From: Pseudomonadota bacterium | GTDB taxonomy: Bacteria > Myxococcota_A > Polyangia > Polyangiales > Polyangiaceae | DNA length: 64,000 nucleotides | Direction: 5' to 3' | Assembly: GCA_023423895.1 (NCBI GenBank) | Contig: JAFAER010000253.1 | Coordinates: 1 to 64,000 of the forward strand | In this document: piece by piece, positions 53,462 to 62,748 of the stretch | Position numbering within the stretch: the stretch's first letter is position 1 | Layout of the letters: each line of letters starts with the position of its first letter | The notes under the pieces: model-generated | Seen by the model: only the letters and a program-made list of their open reading frames with translations | Told to the model about the DNA's origin: nothing | Database searches by the model: none | Position numbers and translations under genes: made by a program

Positions 53462-54232
53462 TCAACGGGTGACGTGGGCGTCCAGGCCCGTCTGGCCGGG
53501 AGCGACATCGTCGGCGAGCTGGTGGCGGTCCGGGTAGTCTCCACCGTTTTGCGCGCGGAACGGGATCGGCCGCTCGTCGAAGAGCGCTGCGAGCTTCTCG
53601 CGATAGCGGCTGAGAGCATCCGCAACGGCGGGAGTATCGAGGTGGTCCGCGCCGTAGACCGCGAAGGGCGGCAGCACCGTCATGCCGGCGAAGAAGAGCG
53701 TGCCGTGGGTGACCGGGAAGAGCAGCTGGTCGAGCGGGCCGTTGATGCCGCGCGGGCCGTAGTCGGCGTGCGGTCCGCCGACCGTCACCGAGAGGAGCGC
53801 GCGCTTTCCGGCGAGGCCGCCTTCACCGTAGCGATACGTGTTGCCTGCACCGCGGTAGCCGTAGGCGAGGCCATGAGCGAAGACGCGATCGAACCAGCCC
53901 TTGAGGATGGCGGGAGGGCCGAACCACCAGAGCGGGAACTGGAAGACGACGGCGTCGGCCACGGCGAGCTTGTCCTGTTCCGCGCTCACGTCGAGCGCCT
54001 GCGCGCCGCTGCGGTAGGCGTGGCCTGACTCCTCGATGAACGCGAGCCGGTCGAGTCGCTGACGGTCCGGGAAGTCCGTAGCGTCGAGGACCGGCTTCCA
54101 CTGCATCCCGTAGAGGTCCGACTCGAGCACGCGATGGCCGCCGCGTTCGACCGTCTGGCGGGCCTCCCGGACGAAGCTGCGATTGAGCGAGCGCGGAGAA
54201 GGATGCGCATGAACGAGGAGAACGGTTCGCAT
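53462..54232 (-). CDS. NAD(P)H:quinone oxidoreductase-like flavoprotein (Flavodoxin_2)
   Basis: 256 residues, flavodoxin-like fold: FMN/FAD-binding start 'MRTVLLVHAHPSPRSLNRSF' and the central 'VFQFPLWWFGPPAILKGWFDRVF'. This is the MdaB/KefF/NQO group, two-electron reduction of quinones. The C-terminus is long compared with KefF (about 175). It is divergent from a LysR gene with a T-N11-A type box between, so LysR control is likely. Cytosolic. Confidence 0.88.
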   Translation of the reverse strand: MRTVLLVHAHPSPRSLNRSFVREARQTVERGGHRVLESDLYGMQWKPVLDATDFPDRQRLDRLAFIEESGHAYRSGAQALDVSAEQDKLAVADAVVFQFPLWWFGPPAILKGWFDRVFAHGLAYGYRGAGNTYRYGEGGLAGKRALLSVTVGGPHADYGPRGINGPLDQLLFPVTHGTLFFAGMTVLPPFAVYGADHLDTPAVADALSRYREKLAALFDERPIPFRAQNGGDYPDRHQLADDVAPGQTGLDAHVTR

Positions 54233-54271
54233 GACGGGGACCTCGAACCGGAGTCTTCATCGTCGCGGCAT

Positions 54272-54288
54272 ATTCGCAAAACTCGAAT
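54272..54288. promoter_or_regulatory. LysR-type box in the divergent gap
   Basis: ATTCG-CAAAACT-CGAAT, perfect 5-bp arms and a 7-bp spacer (17 bp), which fits a T-N11-A LysR motif. It lies 39 bp from the quinone-reductase start and 23 bp from the LysR start. Confidence 0.7.
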
Positions 54289-54311
54289 CGTTCTGGCCTA
54301 CCATCCATGCG

Positions 54312-55214
54312 GTGGATACCTCGCGCATCGACCTCAACTTGCTCGAGTCACTCGAGGCGCTGCTCGCCGAACGCAACGTGACGCGTGCAGCGCGGCGGCT
54401 CGGGCTCAGCCAGCCTGCCCTCAGCGCGCAGCTCGCGCGCCTGCGGACGTTCTTCGATGACGCGCTGCTGATCCCGGGACGCAGAGGCATGACGCCAACG
54501 GCGAAGGCGCTCGAGCTTCAGGAGCCGCTCCGTGCAGCGCTCGATCGACTGCGCGGTGTCGTGACCGCGAACCGCTCGTTCGACCCGCTGAGAGCCCGTT
54601 TGACCGTGCGCATCGCGGCGTCGGACTACGTGCAGGTCGCGGTCCTCCTCGAGCTCGCGCTCGCGTTGAGACGCTCCGCGCCGGGGGTGAGGATCGCGAT
54701 CCGGAGCCTCGACGTTCCCGCGCTCGAGGCGCAGATGGAGCGCGGCGACGTCGATCTCGCGGTCCTGACGCCGGAGCTCGCGCCGGGCGCGCTCCGCCGC
54801 CTCCCGCTCTTCGAGGAGCGCTACGTCGCGGTGGTGCGGCGCGGTCATCCGACCCTGCGGAGGCGGCTCACCCTCGAGCAGTTCGCACGGCTCGAGCACG
54901 TCATCGTCTCACCACTGGGCGGCGGCTTCACGACACCGGTCGATGCGCTGCTATCTGCGCGCGCGAGGAAGCGCAGCGTCGTGCTCTCGGCCTCGTCGTT
55001 TCTGTTCGTGCTCGAGACGATTCGGCGCTCCGATATGCTCGCGCTCGTTCCGGCACGACTGATCGGTCAGAGCGAAGGTGGGGTGTGTGTGTTCGAGCCG
55101 CCGCTGCCGGTGAAGGGCTTCAAGATCGTGATGGCCTGGCACGATCGCACCCACGATCACGCGGGGCACCGCTGGGTCCGAACGGCGCTGTCCGAGTCGG
55201 TGAGCCCCCGTTGA
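54312..55214 (+). CDS. LysR-family transcriptional regulator
   Basis: 300 residues from GTG ('MDTSRIDLNLL'), the standard LysR start. Winged HTH at 5-65 ('LLESLEALLAERNVTRAARRLGLSQPALSAQLARLR') and a substrate-binding domain from about 95 to 290. The gene is divergent from the quinone reductase; the inverted box at 54272 probably serves both promoters. Effector unknown (redox or aromatic compound plausible). Longer reading to 54231 would add residues not typical of LysR proteins. Confidence 0.9.
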   Translation: MDTSRIDLNLLESLEALLAERNVTRAARRLGLSQPALSAQLARLRTFFDDALLIPGRRGMTPTAKALELQEPLRAALDRLRGVVTANRSFDPLRARLTVRIAASDYVQVAVLLELALALRRSAPGVRIAIRSLDVPALEAQMERGDVDLAVLTPELAPGALRRLPLFEERYVAVVRRGHPTLRRRLTLEQFARLEHVIVSPLGGGFTTPVDALLSARARKRSVVLSASSFLFVLETIRRSDMLALVPARLIGQSEGGVCVFEPPLPVKGFKIVMAWHDRTHDHAGHRWVRTALSESVSPR

Positions 55215-55437
55215 CCGCCGCCAGATCGGCGACTCGCTGCTCGACTCGCCGGCGGCGGATGGCGCACGAGCTCGGATTGCTCGGTTCGAAGCCGCCGCGT
55301 CCTTCCGAAGCTACGTCGACCGTGCGCCGACACGCCCCGCTCGTTCGGCGCGCGGTCGACGTGGCCTCCCGATCGAGGCCAGAGGGCCTGACGCAGCTCT
55401 CGATGCGACCCGCTTCTCTCGACGACGAGGTCGAGGC

Positions 55438-55790
55438 TCACCGAGGCATCACCCCACGCTCCAAGCCATGCGTGCCGTCGCTCGCCTCTCGGAGGATCGC
55501 GGTCGCGAGGCGATCCAGAGCACGCGACGATTGCTTCAGGAAGAGTGAAGGCTCGATGAGCTCGAGCTCCATGATGCGGAGGGGCTGCCCCGCGTCGTCC
55601 CCTGCCAGAGAGTCGCTGTCGTCGGGCACGACATCCACGCGGGCGTACAGGAGGTCCTTCGCCAGAGGCGCGAGGACGTTCTCCGCGAAGGCGCGTTCGG
55701 CATCGGCGATGGGGACCTCCTCGGAGACGACCTCTACACTGCCGACGCGGGTGGAATCTCTGGCGACCGCGTGGTACTCGAGGCGCTCGG
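55438..55790 (-). pseudogene. 5'-truncated ATP-grasp enzyme remnant
   Basis: The last 115 residues of an ATP-grasp (RimK/glutathione synthetase-like) protein: the C-terminal 'LLYARVDVVPD' and 'LRIMELELIEPSLFL' motifs (Mg-ATP site) are present. The N-terminal two thirds, including the P-loop-like lid, are missing. The open frame's 5' part overlaps the start of the downstream-facing Kef gene and has no ATP-grasp sequence. No start or domain upstream, so it is probably a decayed gene. Confidence 0.65.
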
Positions 55791-55822
55791 CGCGTCGATG
55801 CCGGCGAGCGGCAGCACATAGA

Positions 55823-57634
55823 ATGAGCGTCGAGAGCAGCGCGGGAGATCTGGGCAAGGTTGTTGCGCTGCTGGGCGCGGCGGTCGTGAGCGTTCCGCTC
55901 TTCCGCCGCCTCGGCCTCGGCTCGGTGCTCGGCTATCTCACGGCAGGCGTCTTGATCGGGCCGTTCGGCCTCGGCCTGCTCGGTGATCCGGAGGGCGTCC
56001 TCCACATCGCCGAGCTCGGCGTCGTGATGTTCCTCTTCGTCATCGGCCTCGAGATGCGTCCTTCGCACCTGTGGGGACTGCGGCGCGAGATCTTCGGCCT
56101 CGGCGCGCTGCAGATCGCCCTCTGCGGAGTCGGGCTCACGGGCGTCCTCCTCGCGTTCGGAATGCCACCAGCCACGGCCTTCGTCGGAGCGATGGGCTTC
56201 GTGCTCACCTCGACCGCCGTGGTCATGCAGCTCCTCGGCGAACGCGGCGACGTGACGCTCCCGCGCGGCCAGAAGATCGTCTCGATCCTCCTGTTCGAGG
56301 ACCTACTGATCGTCCCGCTCCTCGCACTCGTCGCCTTCCTGTCACCCGAGGTGCCCGAGAGCGCGAGCGGCTCGCGCCTGCTCTCGATCGGCATGGCGCT
56401 CGGCGCGATCGCCTTCGTCATCGTGGCCGGCCGCTTCCTCTTGAACCCCCTGTTCCGCCTCCTCGCCGCCGCAAAGGCGAGGGAGGTGATGACGGCGGCA
56501 GCTCTCCTCGTCGTCCTTGGCGCCGCGCTCCTGATGCAGCTCGGCGGCCTCTCGATGGCGATGGGCGCGTTCCTCGCGGGCGTCATGCTCTCCGAGTCGA
56601 CCTTCCGCCACCAGCTCGAGGCCGACATCGAGCCCTTCCGCGGCCTCCTGCTCGGTCTCTTCTTCCTCGGCGTCGGCATGGCGCTCGATCTGTCCGTCGT
56701 CGCGGGAAGCTGGAAGCTCGTCGTCGGTGCGGTCGTCGCGATGATGGTCGTGAAGGCGCTCTGCATCTTCGTCGTTGCGCGGGTCCTCGGGGCAAGACGC
56801 GAGGACGCGCTCGACCGCGCGGTGCTGATGGCGCAAGGCGGCGAGTTTGCGTTCGTCCTCTTCTCGGCGGCGGTCTCCAGCAAGCTCATCGATCCGAAGG
56901 TGAACGCCAACCTGAGCGCGGTCATCATCCTGTCGATGGCGCTCACGCCGCTCGCAACGCTTGCGGCCCGCCGCCTGACCCCGAAGCCAAGGGTGTCGCT
57001 CGACGGCATCGAAGAGGCAAACGACCTCCACGGTCGCGCGCTTCTCATCGGCTTCGGGCGCTTCGGCCAGGTCGTCAGCCAGTCGCTCCTCGCGCGCGGC
57101 GTCGACGTCACGATCATCGACAACGACGTCGACATGATCCGCAGCGCGGCCGAGTTCGGCTTCAAGGTCTATTACGGCGACGGTACGCGCCTCGACGTTC
57201 TCCGCGCGTCGGGCGCGCACGAGGCGCAGCTCATCGCCGTCTGTGTCGACGACAAGGAAGCGACGAAGCGTATCGTCGAGCTCGCTCATCACGAGTTCGC
57301 GCAGGCTCGCTTGCTAGCGCGCTCGTTCGACCGACAGCACGCGCGAGAGCTGGTCGCGGCGGGCGTCGACGTCCAGATCCGCGAGACATTCGAGTCGGCG
57401 ATGCTCTTCGGCGGCGAGGCCCTCGAGGCGCTCGGGCTCACGCCGGACGAAGCGGCGAAGGTCGTCGCCGAGGTCCGCCGCCGCGACGCCGAGCGCTTCC
57501 AGCTCGAGACGACGGGCGGACTGGATGCGGGCAAGGTCATGCTCCATGGCAACGTCCAGAAGCCGACGCCACTGACGACGCCGCGTCGCGAGGGGAGAGC
57601 ACTGAACGCCGCCGCCGGCGTGGACCCGAGCTGA
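55823..57634 (+). CDS. Kef-type K+/H+ antiporter (CPA2) with TrkA-N domain
   Basis: 603 residues. About 12 membrane helices fill residues 1-390 with the CPA2 signature (GYLTAGVLIGPFGLG, 'LTSTAVVMQLL' with nearby QxxxD-type charge, 'MAQGGEFAFVLF'). The C-terminal cytosolic TrkA-N domain starts near 400 with 'GRALLIGFGRFGQVVSQSLL' (GxGxxG NAD-binding). This is the KefB/KefC plan, glutathione- or NAD-gated potassium efflux; no KefF-like partner gene is adjacent. Short C-tail 500-603 is Arg/Glu-rich. Start ATG 55823. Confidence 0.9.
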   Translation: MSVESSAGDLGKVVALLGAAVVSVPLFRRLGLGSVLGYLTAGVLIGPFGLGLLGDPEGVLHIAELGVVMFLFVIGLEMRPSHLWGLRREIFGLGALQIALCGVGLTGVLLAFGMPPATAFVGAMGFVLTSTAVVMQLLGERGDVTLPRGQKIVSILLFEDLLIVPLLALVAFLSPEVPESASGSRLLSIGMALGAIAFVIVAGRFLLNPLFRLLAAAKAREVMTAAALLVVLGAALLMQLGGLSMAMGAFLAGVMLSESTFRHQLEADIEPFRGLLLGLFFLGVGMALDLSVVAGSWKLVVGAVVAMMVVKALCIFVVARVLGARREDALDRAVLMAQGGEFAFVLFSAAVSSKLIDPKVNANLSAVIILSMALTPLATLAARRLTPKPRVSLDGIEEANDLHGRALLIGFGRFGQVVSQSLLARGVDVTIIDNDVDMIRSAAEFGFKVYYGDGTRLDVLRASGAHEAQLIAVCVDDKEATKRIVELAHHEFAQARLLARSFDRQHARELVAAGVDVQIRETFESAMLFGGEALEALGLTPDEAAKVVAEVRRRDAERFQLETTGGLDAGKVMLHGNVQKPTPLTTPRREGRALNAAAGVDPS

Positions 57635-57883
57635 CGCGCGCACGCCCCTGGGGCACGGTCGTACACCGCCGCGTCATCGACGGGACTTCTCGTTCATCGA
57701 GCGCCCGAGGGGGGCTGCGTCCGGTCTGGCTTCTCCGCGACGAGCGCAACCAACGACGGCAGCTGCTCGTCGGCGACCGGGCGGGTATCCGCCGCCGATC
57801 GGATCCGGCGTGAGGTCGCCGCGCTCTCGCTCTCGAGGTCGCCTCCCGCCAAAGCGAGGTCTCAACCGAAAGGGAACCTGCGC

Positions 57884-58684
57884 TCAGCGCAGCCGAGAGC
57901 GTCGCACGGCGAGGAGCCACGCCCGAAGCTCGTCCTCGTTCGTCGGAGCCTCCGGTAGCGAGCTCGTCGCGCGCGCCGTATCCAGGCGGCCGAAAAGCGC
58001 GTCGATGCGCGGGCGCCACGCCTCGACGAGCGTCGGGTCGATGCCGACGCGCTCACCCGCGCGCTTCCGTTCGATCAGAGCGGTCGCATCCGACATGCCG
58101 TAGTCGACCACCAGGCGAGAGAGGTCGGCCTCGAGCTCTCCGGTCTCGAGGAGATGAATCCCTGTGAGCGTCGTGCGAAGCACGTAGAGGAGCTTCTTCG
58201 CCGTCGGCTCCTTCTCGAGGAACCGGAGCTGGTTGTTCGCGAAGCCGCTGTAGTGCCGGTGAACGCGCGTACTCAGAGCTCGCTGGACGAGCGGACGGAG
58301 TTCGTGGAGGAGGCTCGAGGAGTGAGGCGTCATCCTGCCGAGGACACGCTCGATGAAGTTCCCGTTGCCTCCGAGGATGCCCGCGAGCGCGTGCGCGAGC
58401 TCGTTCGAGGTGTAGTCGACCTCGACGCCGTCGATGATCTCGGCGCGATCGACCGTCGGCGTGGACGGCTCGAGACCGACGAGGTCCGCCGTGTTAGCGA
58501 CGTGAATCGCCTTCAGATCCAGGTCGCTGTCGGGTGACGGAAACCCGTACGCGTGTGCGCCGCTCAAGTACACGACGACGTGCTCCCGCCGCGCTTCCTC
58601 CTCGTCGACCACGCGCTTCATCACGGCGGACTGCTCGGCGGTCAGCAGCTCCGTCACGCACGAGGGAATGGTTACTCGTTCCAC
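57884..58684 (-). CDS. Pol-beta-type nucleotidyltransferase, second of a pair
   Basis: 266 residues from GTG 58684. The MNT/pol-beta motif is 'SGAHAYGFPSPDSDLDLK' (S41-G42 and D54-x-D56), as in COG3541 (YcgL/RlaP-like) proteins. The remainder is helical. A GGAGG lies 4 nt before the GTG, and its first 13 nt overlap the preceding gene, so the two are translationally coupled. RlaP-like nucleotidyltransferases are linked to RNA repair ligases in other genomes; no ligase gene is nearby, so the role here is open. Confidence 0.8.
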   Translation of the reverse strand: MERVTIPSCVTELLTAEQSAVMKRVVDEEEARREHVVVYLSGAHAYGFPSPDSDLDLKAIHVANTADLVGLEPSTPTVDRAEIIDGVEVDYTSNELAHALAGILGGNGNFIERVLGRMTPHSSSLLHELRPLVQRALSTRVHRHYSGFANNQLRFLEKEPTAKKLLYVLRTTLTGIHLLETGELEADLSRLVVDYGMSDATALIERKRAGERVGIDPTLVEAWRPRIDALFGRLDTARATSSLPEAPTNEDELRAWLLAVRRSRLR

Positions 58685-59925
58685 ACTACCTCCGGCGCCG
58701 GCGGCGCATCTTTTCCGAAAGGCCCTTCGGCGCGAGTGATCCATCGATGGGCGAGCTCCTCACCGATGCGTCGGAGGATTGCGTCGATGCGAGCCACGTC
58801 AGGTCGCTTCGGCAGCGTCGAGACGTCCCGAGCGGCTTCGAGATCAGGAGCCATCGCGTCGGCCTCGGCGAGGACTTCCGAGAGCGCGACCTCTCCGCGC
58901 TTGATCGCGAAGAGGCGCGAGCGGAGCGGCTCCTCGACCTCGAAGGTCGGCGTCCCTTCGCGTAACCAGCGGGTCGCGGTCGCGATGAGTCGCACCAAGT
59001 TGTACGCGTTCTTCGGCCGGAGCTCGCGTGGCAGCTCGAAGTCGACCGCCTTGTCGCGCGAGAACCGTACGAGGGCTGAGAACTCGTTCGCATCGAGCAG
59101 CCCCTGATCGTGCATGGATCGGTAGAGCTGCTTGATGTACTGCTTGGCTTGATGGAGACGGTCCGCCTCCGTGGGCGCGGCGCGCATCGACACGTCGGCG
59201 AGCCTCCTCGCGACCGCGTCGAGCGTGAGCTCCGGATCCTCGCGCAACCAGTCGACGACTGCGGTGCGGTGCTCAGCGAGGCGCAACCCTTGCTCGAGTC
59301 GACGGAGCTGGCCGAGCGCGTAGCGGCCGAAGGTCCCGTAGATCTCGATCGAGACGAAGGCATCCCGCGCCTCGAGCAACCACTCGCCGATGGGATCGAG
59401 TGGCGTCACGCCCGGGAGGAACAACATCTCGAGCGTGTTGGGATCCGCGCGCAGCGCCTGTCTCGCCGCCTTTCCCGTGGACCAGTAGCTGGCGCTGCCG
59501 TCGGCGCTGACGAGGTCTTCGGGCGCTGCGACGAGCCCCTGCGTCCAGGGGAAGGGCAGGGCGAACACGCCGCGCCGATCCTCGTCGGACGCCGCGTGAG
59601 CGAGCCCCCACGCGCGCGATCCCACGACCGCATCGAGCACGACGCAGGAGCGGAGCGCCTCCCAAGCCTCCTCACGTCGGTGCGCGAAGAGCGCCTGTCC
59701 GAAGCGACGTGGCGTCAGCTCTCCGCGTGCGTAGCGGAGGACGCCGACTCCCACGACCGAAACCTCGACAGCGTCGCCATCCAGCTTCATCACCCGCCCC
59801 ACCGTGCCTTGGGGAACACGCCGCTCTCCGGCGATGCGGTCCACGCGCGTCACCACCTCCGTCCCGTGAGGGAGCGGCACGGCGCGCGAATCGAGCCGTT
59901 CTAGGTTGCGCAGCCGAAGGTCCAT
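58672..59925 (-). CDS. Pol-beta-type nucleotidyltransferase with N-terminal small barrel (RlaP/YcgL-like)
   Basis: 417 residues. An N-terminal 70-residue small-barrel-like region ('GTEVVTRVDRIAGERRVPQG...RVMKLDGDAVEV') precedes a nucleotidyltransferase domain with G102-S103 and D114-x-D116 ('VGSRAWGLAHAASDEDRRG'). The C-terminal 250 residues are helical. The start at 59925 has GGAAGG 9 nt upstream. The stop lies within the next gene. Tandem pairs of this type occur in other bacteria; substrate (NTP transfer to RNA or protein) is not known. Confidence 0.8.
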   Translation of the reverse strand: MDLRLRNLERLDSRAVPLPHGTEVVTRVDRIAGERRVPQGTVGRVMKLDGDAVEVSVVGVGVLRYARGELTPRRFGQALFAHRREEAWEALRSCVVLDAVVGSRAWGLAHAASDEDRRGVFALPFPWTQGLVAAPEDLVSADGSASYWSTGKAARQALRADPNTLEMLFLPGVTPLDPIGEWLLEARDAFVSIEIYGTFGRYALGQLRRLEQGLRLAEHRTAVVDWLREDPELTLDAVARRLADVSMRAAPTEADRLHQAKQYIKQLYRSMHDQGLLDANEFSALVRFSRDKAVDFELPRELRPKNAYNLVRLIATATRWLREGTPTFEVEEPLRSRLFAIKRGEVALSEVLAEADAMAPDLEAARDVSTLPKRPDVARIDAILRRIGEELAHRWITRAEGPFGKDAPPAPEVVWNE

Positions 59926-60080
59926 CGGATCGCCTTCCAGGCTAAGGCTTTTTCGCACTCATCCGTCTGCGTATTCCGCTCGACCCGAGGCGCAGCTCAG
60001 CGTCAGACTGCTTTAGGAACAGCGGAGCTCGGTGGACGCCGCACGCAACCGTCCGGCGACGCGTCGGCCGGGTTGTCACA

Positions 60081-60133
60081 CAAAAAGCCAGACGCGCGGA
60101 GCATCGAGACTCGATGCTGCGCGCGCGCGTCTG
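60081..60133 (-). terminator. Intrinsic terminator of the SGNH gene
   Basis: Long stem reading GCCAGACGCGCG...GCGCGTCTGGC, with an inner AGCATCGA / TCGATGCT arm, then TTTTTG on the minus strand. It lies 21 bp past the stop of the 60155 gene, a classic rho-independent terminator. Confidence 0.85.
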
Positions 60134-60154
60134 GCGGAGACGATCAGGAGTCGC

Positions 60155-62134
60155 TCAGGGGCGGGTGAGCGGGCGGGTCGTGGCGGGGCTCAGGACGACC
60201 CGGGGCGTGCCGGCCGCCGCGGCGGCGGAGACGGGCATGACGACGGTGAAGGTGGCCCGGCCGATGGCTTCGTTGCGGCCGTCCGAGACGGTGTAGATGA
60301 GGGACTCGGAGCCCTGGAAGCCCGGGCCGGGCGTGTAGACGAGGGAGCCGTCCGGGTTGATCTGGACCTTGCTGCCCTTGCCGCCGTTGGGCTGGCTGTG
60401 GTTCACGACCTTGAGGTTCGCCGTGAGCACCGGGGAGGTGTCGTTCGCGAGGACGCCCTGTGCGGCGCCGAGCTTGAGCGGACCGTTGCCGACGACGGTG
60501 TTGAACGTGTCCGCCACGGTCGTCGGGCGCTCGTTCTCACCCGCATCCGTCAGGGCCTTCACGATGAACTTGCTGAGCTCGGTGTAGCCGGCCGGGTTCG
60601 GGTGGATCGTGCCCTGGGTCTCGGTCGTGTCGCTCGGCCCCTGGATCTTGGAGGACTCCTCGGCGCGACGGACCCAGCGCTTCGACGCGCTCGCGCAGTA
60701 GCCGTGTCCCTTGAAGGCGTTCCACACGCCGCCGACGTACTCGAAGTTCGCCTTCTGGGCGCCGGTGCGAACCGCGCCGTGCAGAGCCTGCTCCGCGCCG
60801 GTCTGGATCCAGTTCGACTCGTCCCGGGTGATCGCGAAGGGGTACTGGACGTCCGCGAGCGTGTACTCGCAGGTCTTGCCGTCGTCACCCGTGAACGCGT
60901 TGGGGTACTCGAACACGAGGGTGCGCTTCGTGAGCGGCGCGAGCTCCTTGCCGAGGCGCTCGTAGCTCGCCGTGACGGCGGCGGCGTCGGCCGCGAACCG
61001 CTTCGAGAGCGGCATCTCCTTGTTGTTGTAGCCGATGACCTCCGACGGGCACTCCTTGAAGAGGATGCACGTGGCGAGCATCCGGCTGAACCCGGCGTCG
61101 TTGATGCCCGCGCTCATGATCACCGTGTCGATCTTGCGACCGGCCAGAGCGTGCTTCAGCTGCTGGAGCTGCGAGGGCACGCCCTTGCCGTTCTCGGCCT
61201 GGTACTTCGGCATGTCCCAGCTCATGCCCGACGGGGAGGGCGACTCGATGCCGAGGTACCAGCCGAGGATGCCGGAGCCCTTCGACTTCGTGCCGTCTGC
61301 CTTCTCGTAGGCGTCGAAGGTCTTGCCCTCGAGCGGCCACGTCTTGTCGATCGTCGCGCCCGAGCAGGCGAACGATAGGAAGGTGACCGAGGTCGTCGGG
61401 TCCATGTCCTCGATGGCCTTGGCCGCGAGCGCGCCCGGAGCCCAGCGCGACCGGTGGCACTGGGGGTCGACCCAGCGCGCCTTCGCGCCTGCCGTCATCG
61501 GCACGTCAGGCGAGCCCTCGCCGGACGACATCGAGTCGCCGAGCACCACGATCAGGAGGTCGCGCACGCGCACGTCACGCGTCTTCGAGAGGAGCTTCTT
61601 GCCATTGACGTCTTTGACCTCCATCGTGACCGGGAAGGTCCCCTGCGCCTTGAAGGAGAGATCTCGCACGCACCGCTTCCCCGTCTGCGTGACGCCGTTG
61701 AACGTGAAGCTGTACGTGTTGAGCGCGTCCTTGTTGGCCATGTTCAGGTCGAAGTCGGCCTTGTTCACGCAGCCCTGGACCTGGATCACGAAGGACGAGG
61801 GGTTCACGTACGCGGGGTCGTAGACCTGCGTGGCGGGCCACGCCTTCTCCGGCCAGGTCTGGGGCTTCGAGGCGGCGGCCCAGCCCTCCATGCGAGGCGC
61901 GGCCTTCCAGGAGAAGCCGTCGGGCGACTTCGTGTACGTATACGTCGGGGCCGGCGGCTTGGACGGCGTCGCCGGATCGCCGCCCCCCGTGGTGCCCGCG
62001 ATCGGCGCCGCGTTCGCGGCCAGCGGGTACGAGAGTCCGAGGGCCAGGATGAACGCCGGCAGCAGCGAGCGGCCGGCCGCTCGGAAGGACCGGGTCGCAG
62101 GGGTGGTAGAGGAAACCGGGAGGGCGTTCATCAT
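60155..62134 (-). CDS. SGNH/GDSL-type hydrolase with C-terminal Ig-like repeat
   Basis: 659-residue exported protein. Signal peptide to 'AANAAP' (about 43), Pro linker, an N-terminal beta region (about 100-190, 'FVIQVQGCVNKADFDL') and the SGNH domain: block I Ser201 in 'VLGDSMSSGEG', 'SAGINDAG' (block III Asn) and 'IHPNPAGY' near 509 (catalytic His). Family members are lipases/esterases or carbohydrate acetylesterases; substrate unknown. The tail (about 535-640) contains one Ig-like domain 'GVLANDTSPVLTANL'. AAGGAG precedes ATG 62134. An 8-bp-arm inverted repeat lies upstream and a terminator downstream. Confidence 0.88.
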   Translation of the reverse strand: MMNALPVSSTTPATRSFRAAGRSLLPAFILALGLSYPLAANAAPIAGTTGGGDPATPSKPPAPTYTYTKSPDGFSWKAAPRMEGWAAASKPQTWPEKAWPATQVYDPAYVNPSSFVIQVQGCVNKADFDLNMANKDALNTYSFTFNGVTQTGKRCVRDLSFKAQGTFPVTMEVKDVNGKKLLSKTRDVRVRDLLIVVLGDSMSSGEGSPDVPMTAGAKARWVDPQCHRSRWAPGALAAKAIEDMDPTTSVTFLSFACSGATIDKTWPLEGKTFDAYEKADGTKSKGSGILGWYLGIESPSPSGMSWDMPKYQAENGKGVPSQLQQLKHALAGRKIDTVIMSAGINDAGFSRMLATCILFKECPSEVIGYNNKEMPLSKRFAADAAAVTASYERLGKELAPLTKRTLVFEYPNAFTGDDGKTCEYTLADVQYPFAITRDESNWIQTGAEQALHGAVRTGAQKANFEYVGGVWNAFKGHGYCASASKRWVRRAEESSKIQGPSDTTETQGTIHPNPAGYTELSKFIVKALTDAGENERPTTVADTFNTVVGNGPLKLGAAQGVLANDTSPVLTANLKVVNHSQPNGGKGSKVQINPDGSLVYTPGPGFQGSESLIYTVSDGRNEAIGRATFTVVMPVSAAAAAGTPRVVLSPATTRPLTRP

Positions 62135-62748
62135 CGTTCAGAGCTCCTTGGGGCTGCGGCGTGCAGCGGACGGAGACCGCTCAGCAAGGTCTCCGCCATC
62201 CTGAAGAGCGCGCATTTGTCGATGCTTTGCTGGGGCGACACGCGCGTCGGCCAGTGCACCGCACGCTGCCGAACGTGCGCGCACGGCGAGCTCCGGGGGC
62301 GGCGTCACGTGGAAGCCGACGTCTCGGAGGGATGGCGTCGTCTCGTCCTCCTCGCCGCGATCGTCCCCACGAACCCCGTGGAAACGCCGGGACGCGGCGC
62401 GCCCACCGCCAGACACGATGCGTCGGGCCTCCTCCCGATGATGAAGGAGGCGCTCGCCCAGTGGGAGCGCGCGTTGAAGTTCTCGCCCCCGGACGTGGAA
62501 ATGGTGGAAGCGTATCTAGATTGGATGCCGGCCAGCGCGTCGGGCGCCGCGGTGGTCAGTCCGTCTCGCAGGAAGCGCGTTCGCGCAGGAAACACGAGTC
62601 GATCGACTGATGCGCGTCGCGCTGCAAGGCCGAGCAGAAGATGATGGGAACGCATCCACGATTGCGAGCCAGATCGCAACGGGTGACGTGTGAGCGCGGG
62701 CCGAGCCTCGCCGCCGGCCGCAGCGCGTGTCCACGGGTTTTTGGAACT
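62135..62748. other. Intergenic region, possible decayed coding fragment
   Basis: About 600 bp between the SGNH gene and the frameshifted gene, both on the minus strand. On the plus strand around 62440-62530 a short helical-looking frame ('MMKEALAQWERALKFSPP') occurs, but it has no conserved neighbour and no start. Otherwise nothing apart from the inverted repeat at 62171. Confidence 0.35.
62171..62195. promoter_or_regulatory. Inverted repeat upstream of SGNH gene
   Basis: CGGAGACC / GGTCTCCG arms (8 bp, perfect) with a 9-nt loop, 37 bp before ATG 62134. Candidate operator or 5'-leader hairpin. Rests on symmetry only. Confidence 0.5.

Noticed and set aside
62440..62640. Helical plus-strand frame in the gap before the SGNH gene
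   Set aside because: No start, no homologous neighbour and Arg-rich end; could be chance.
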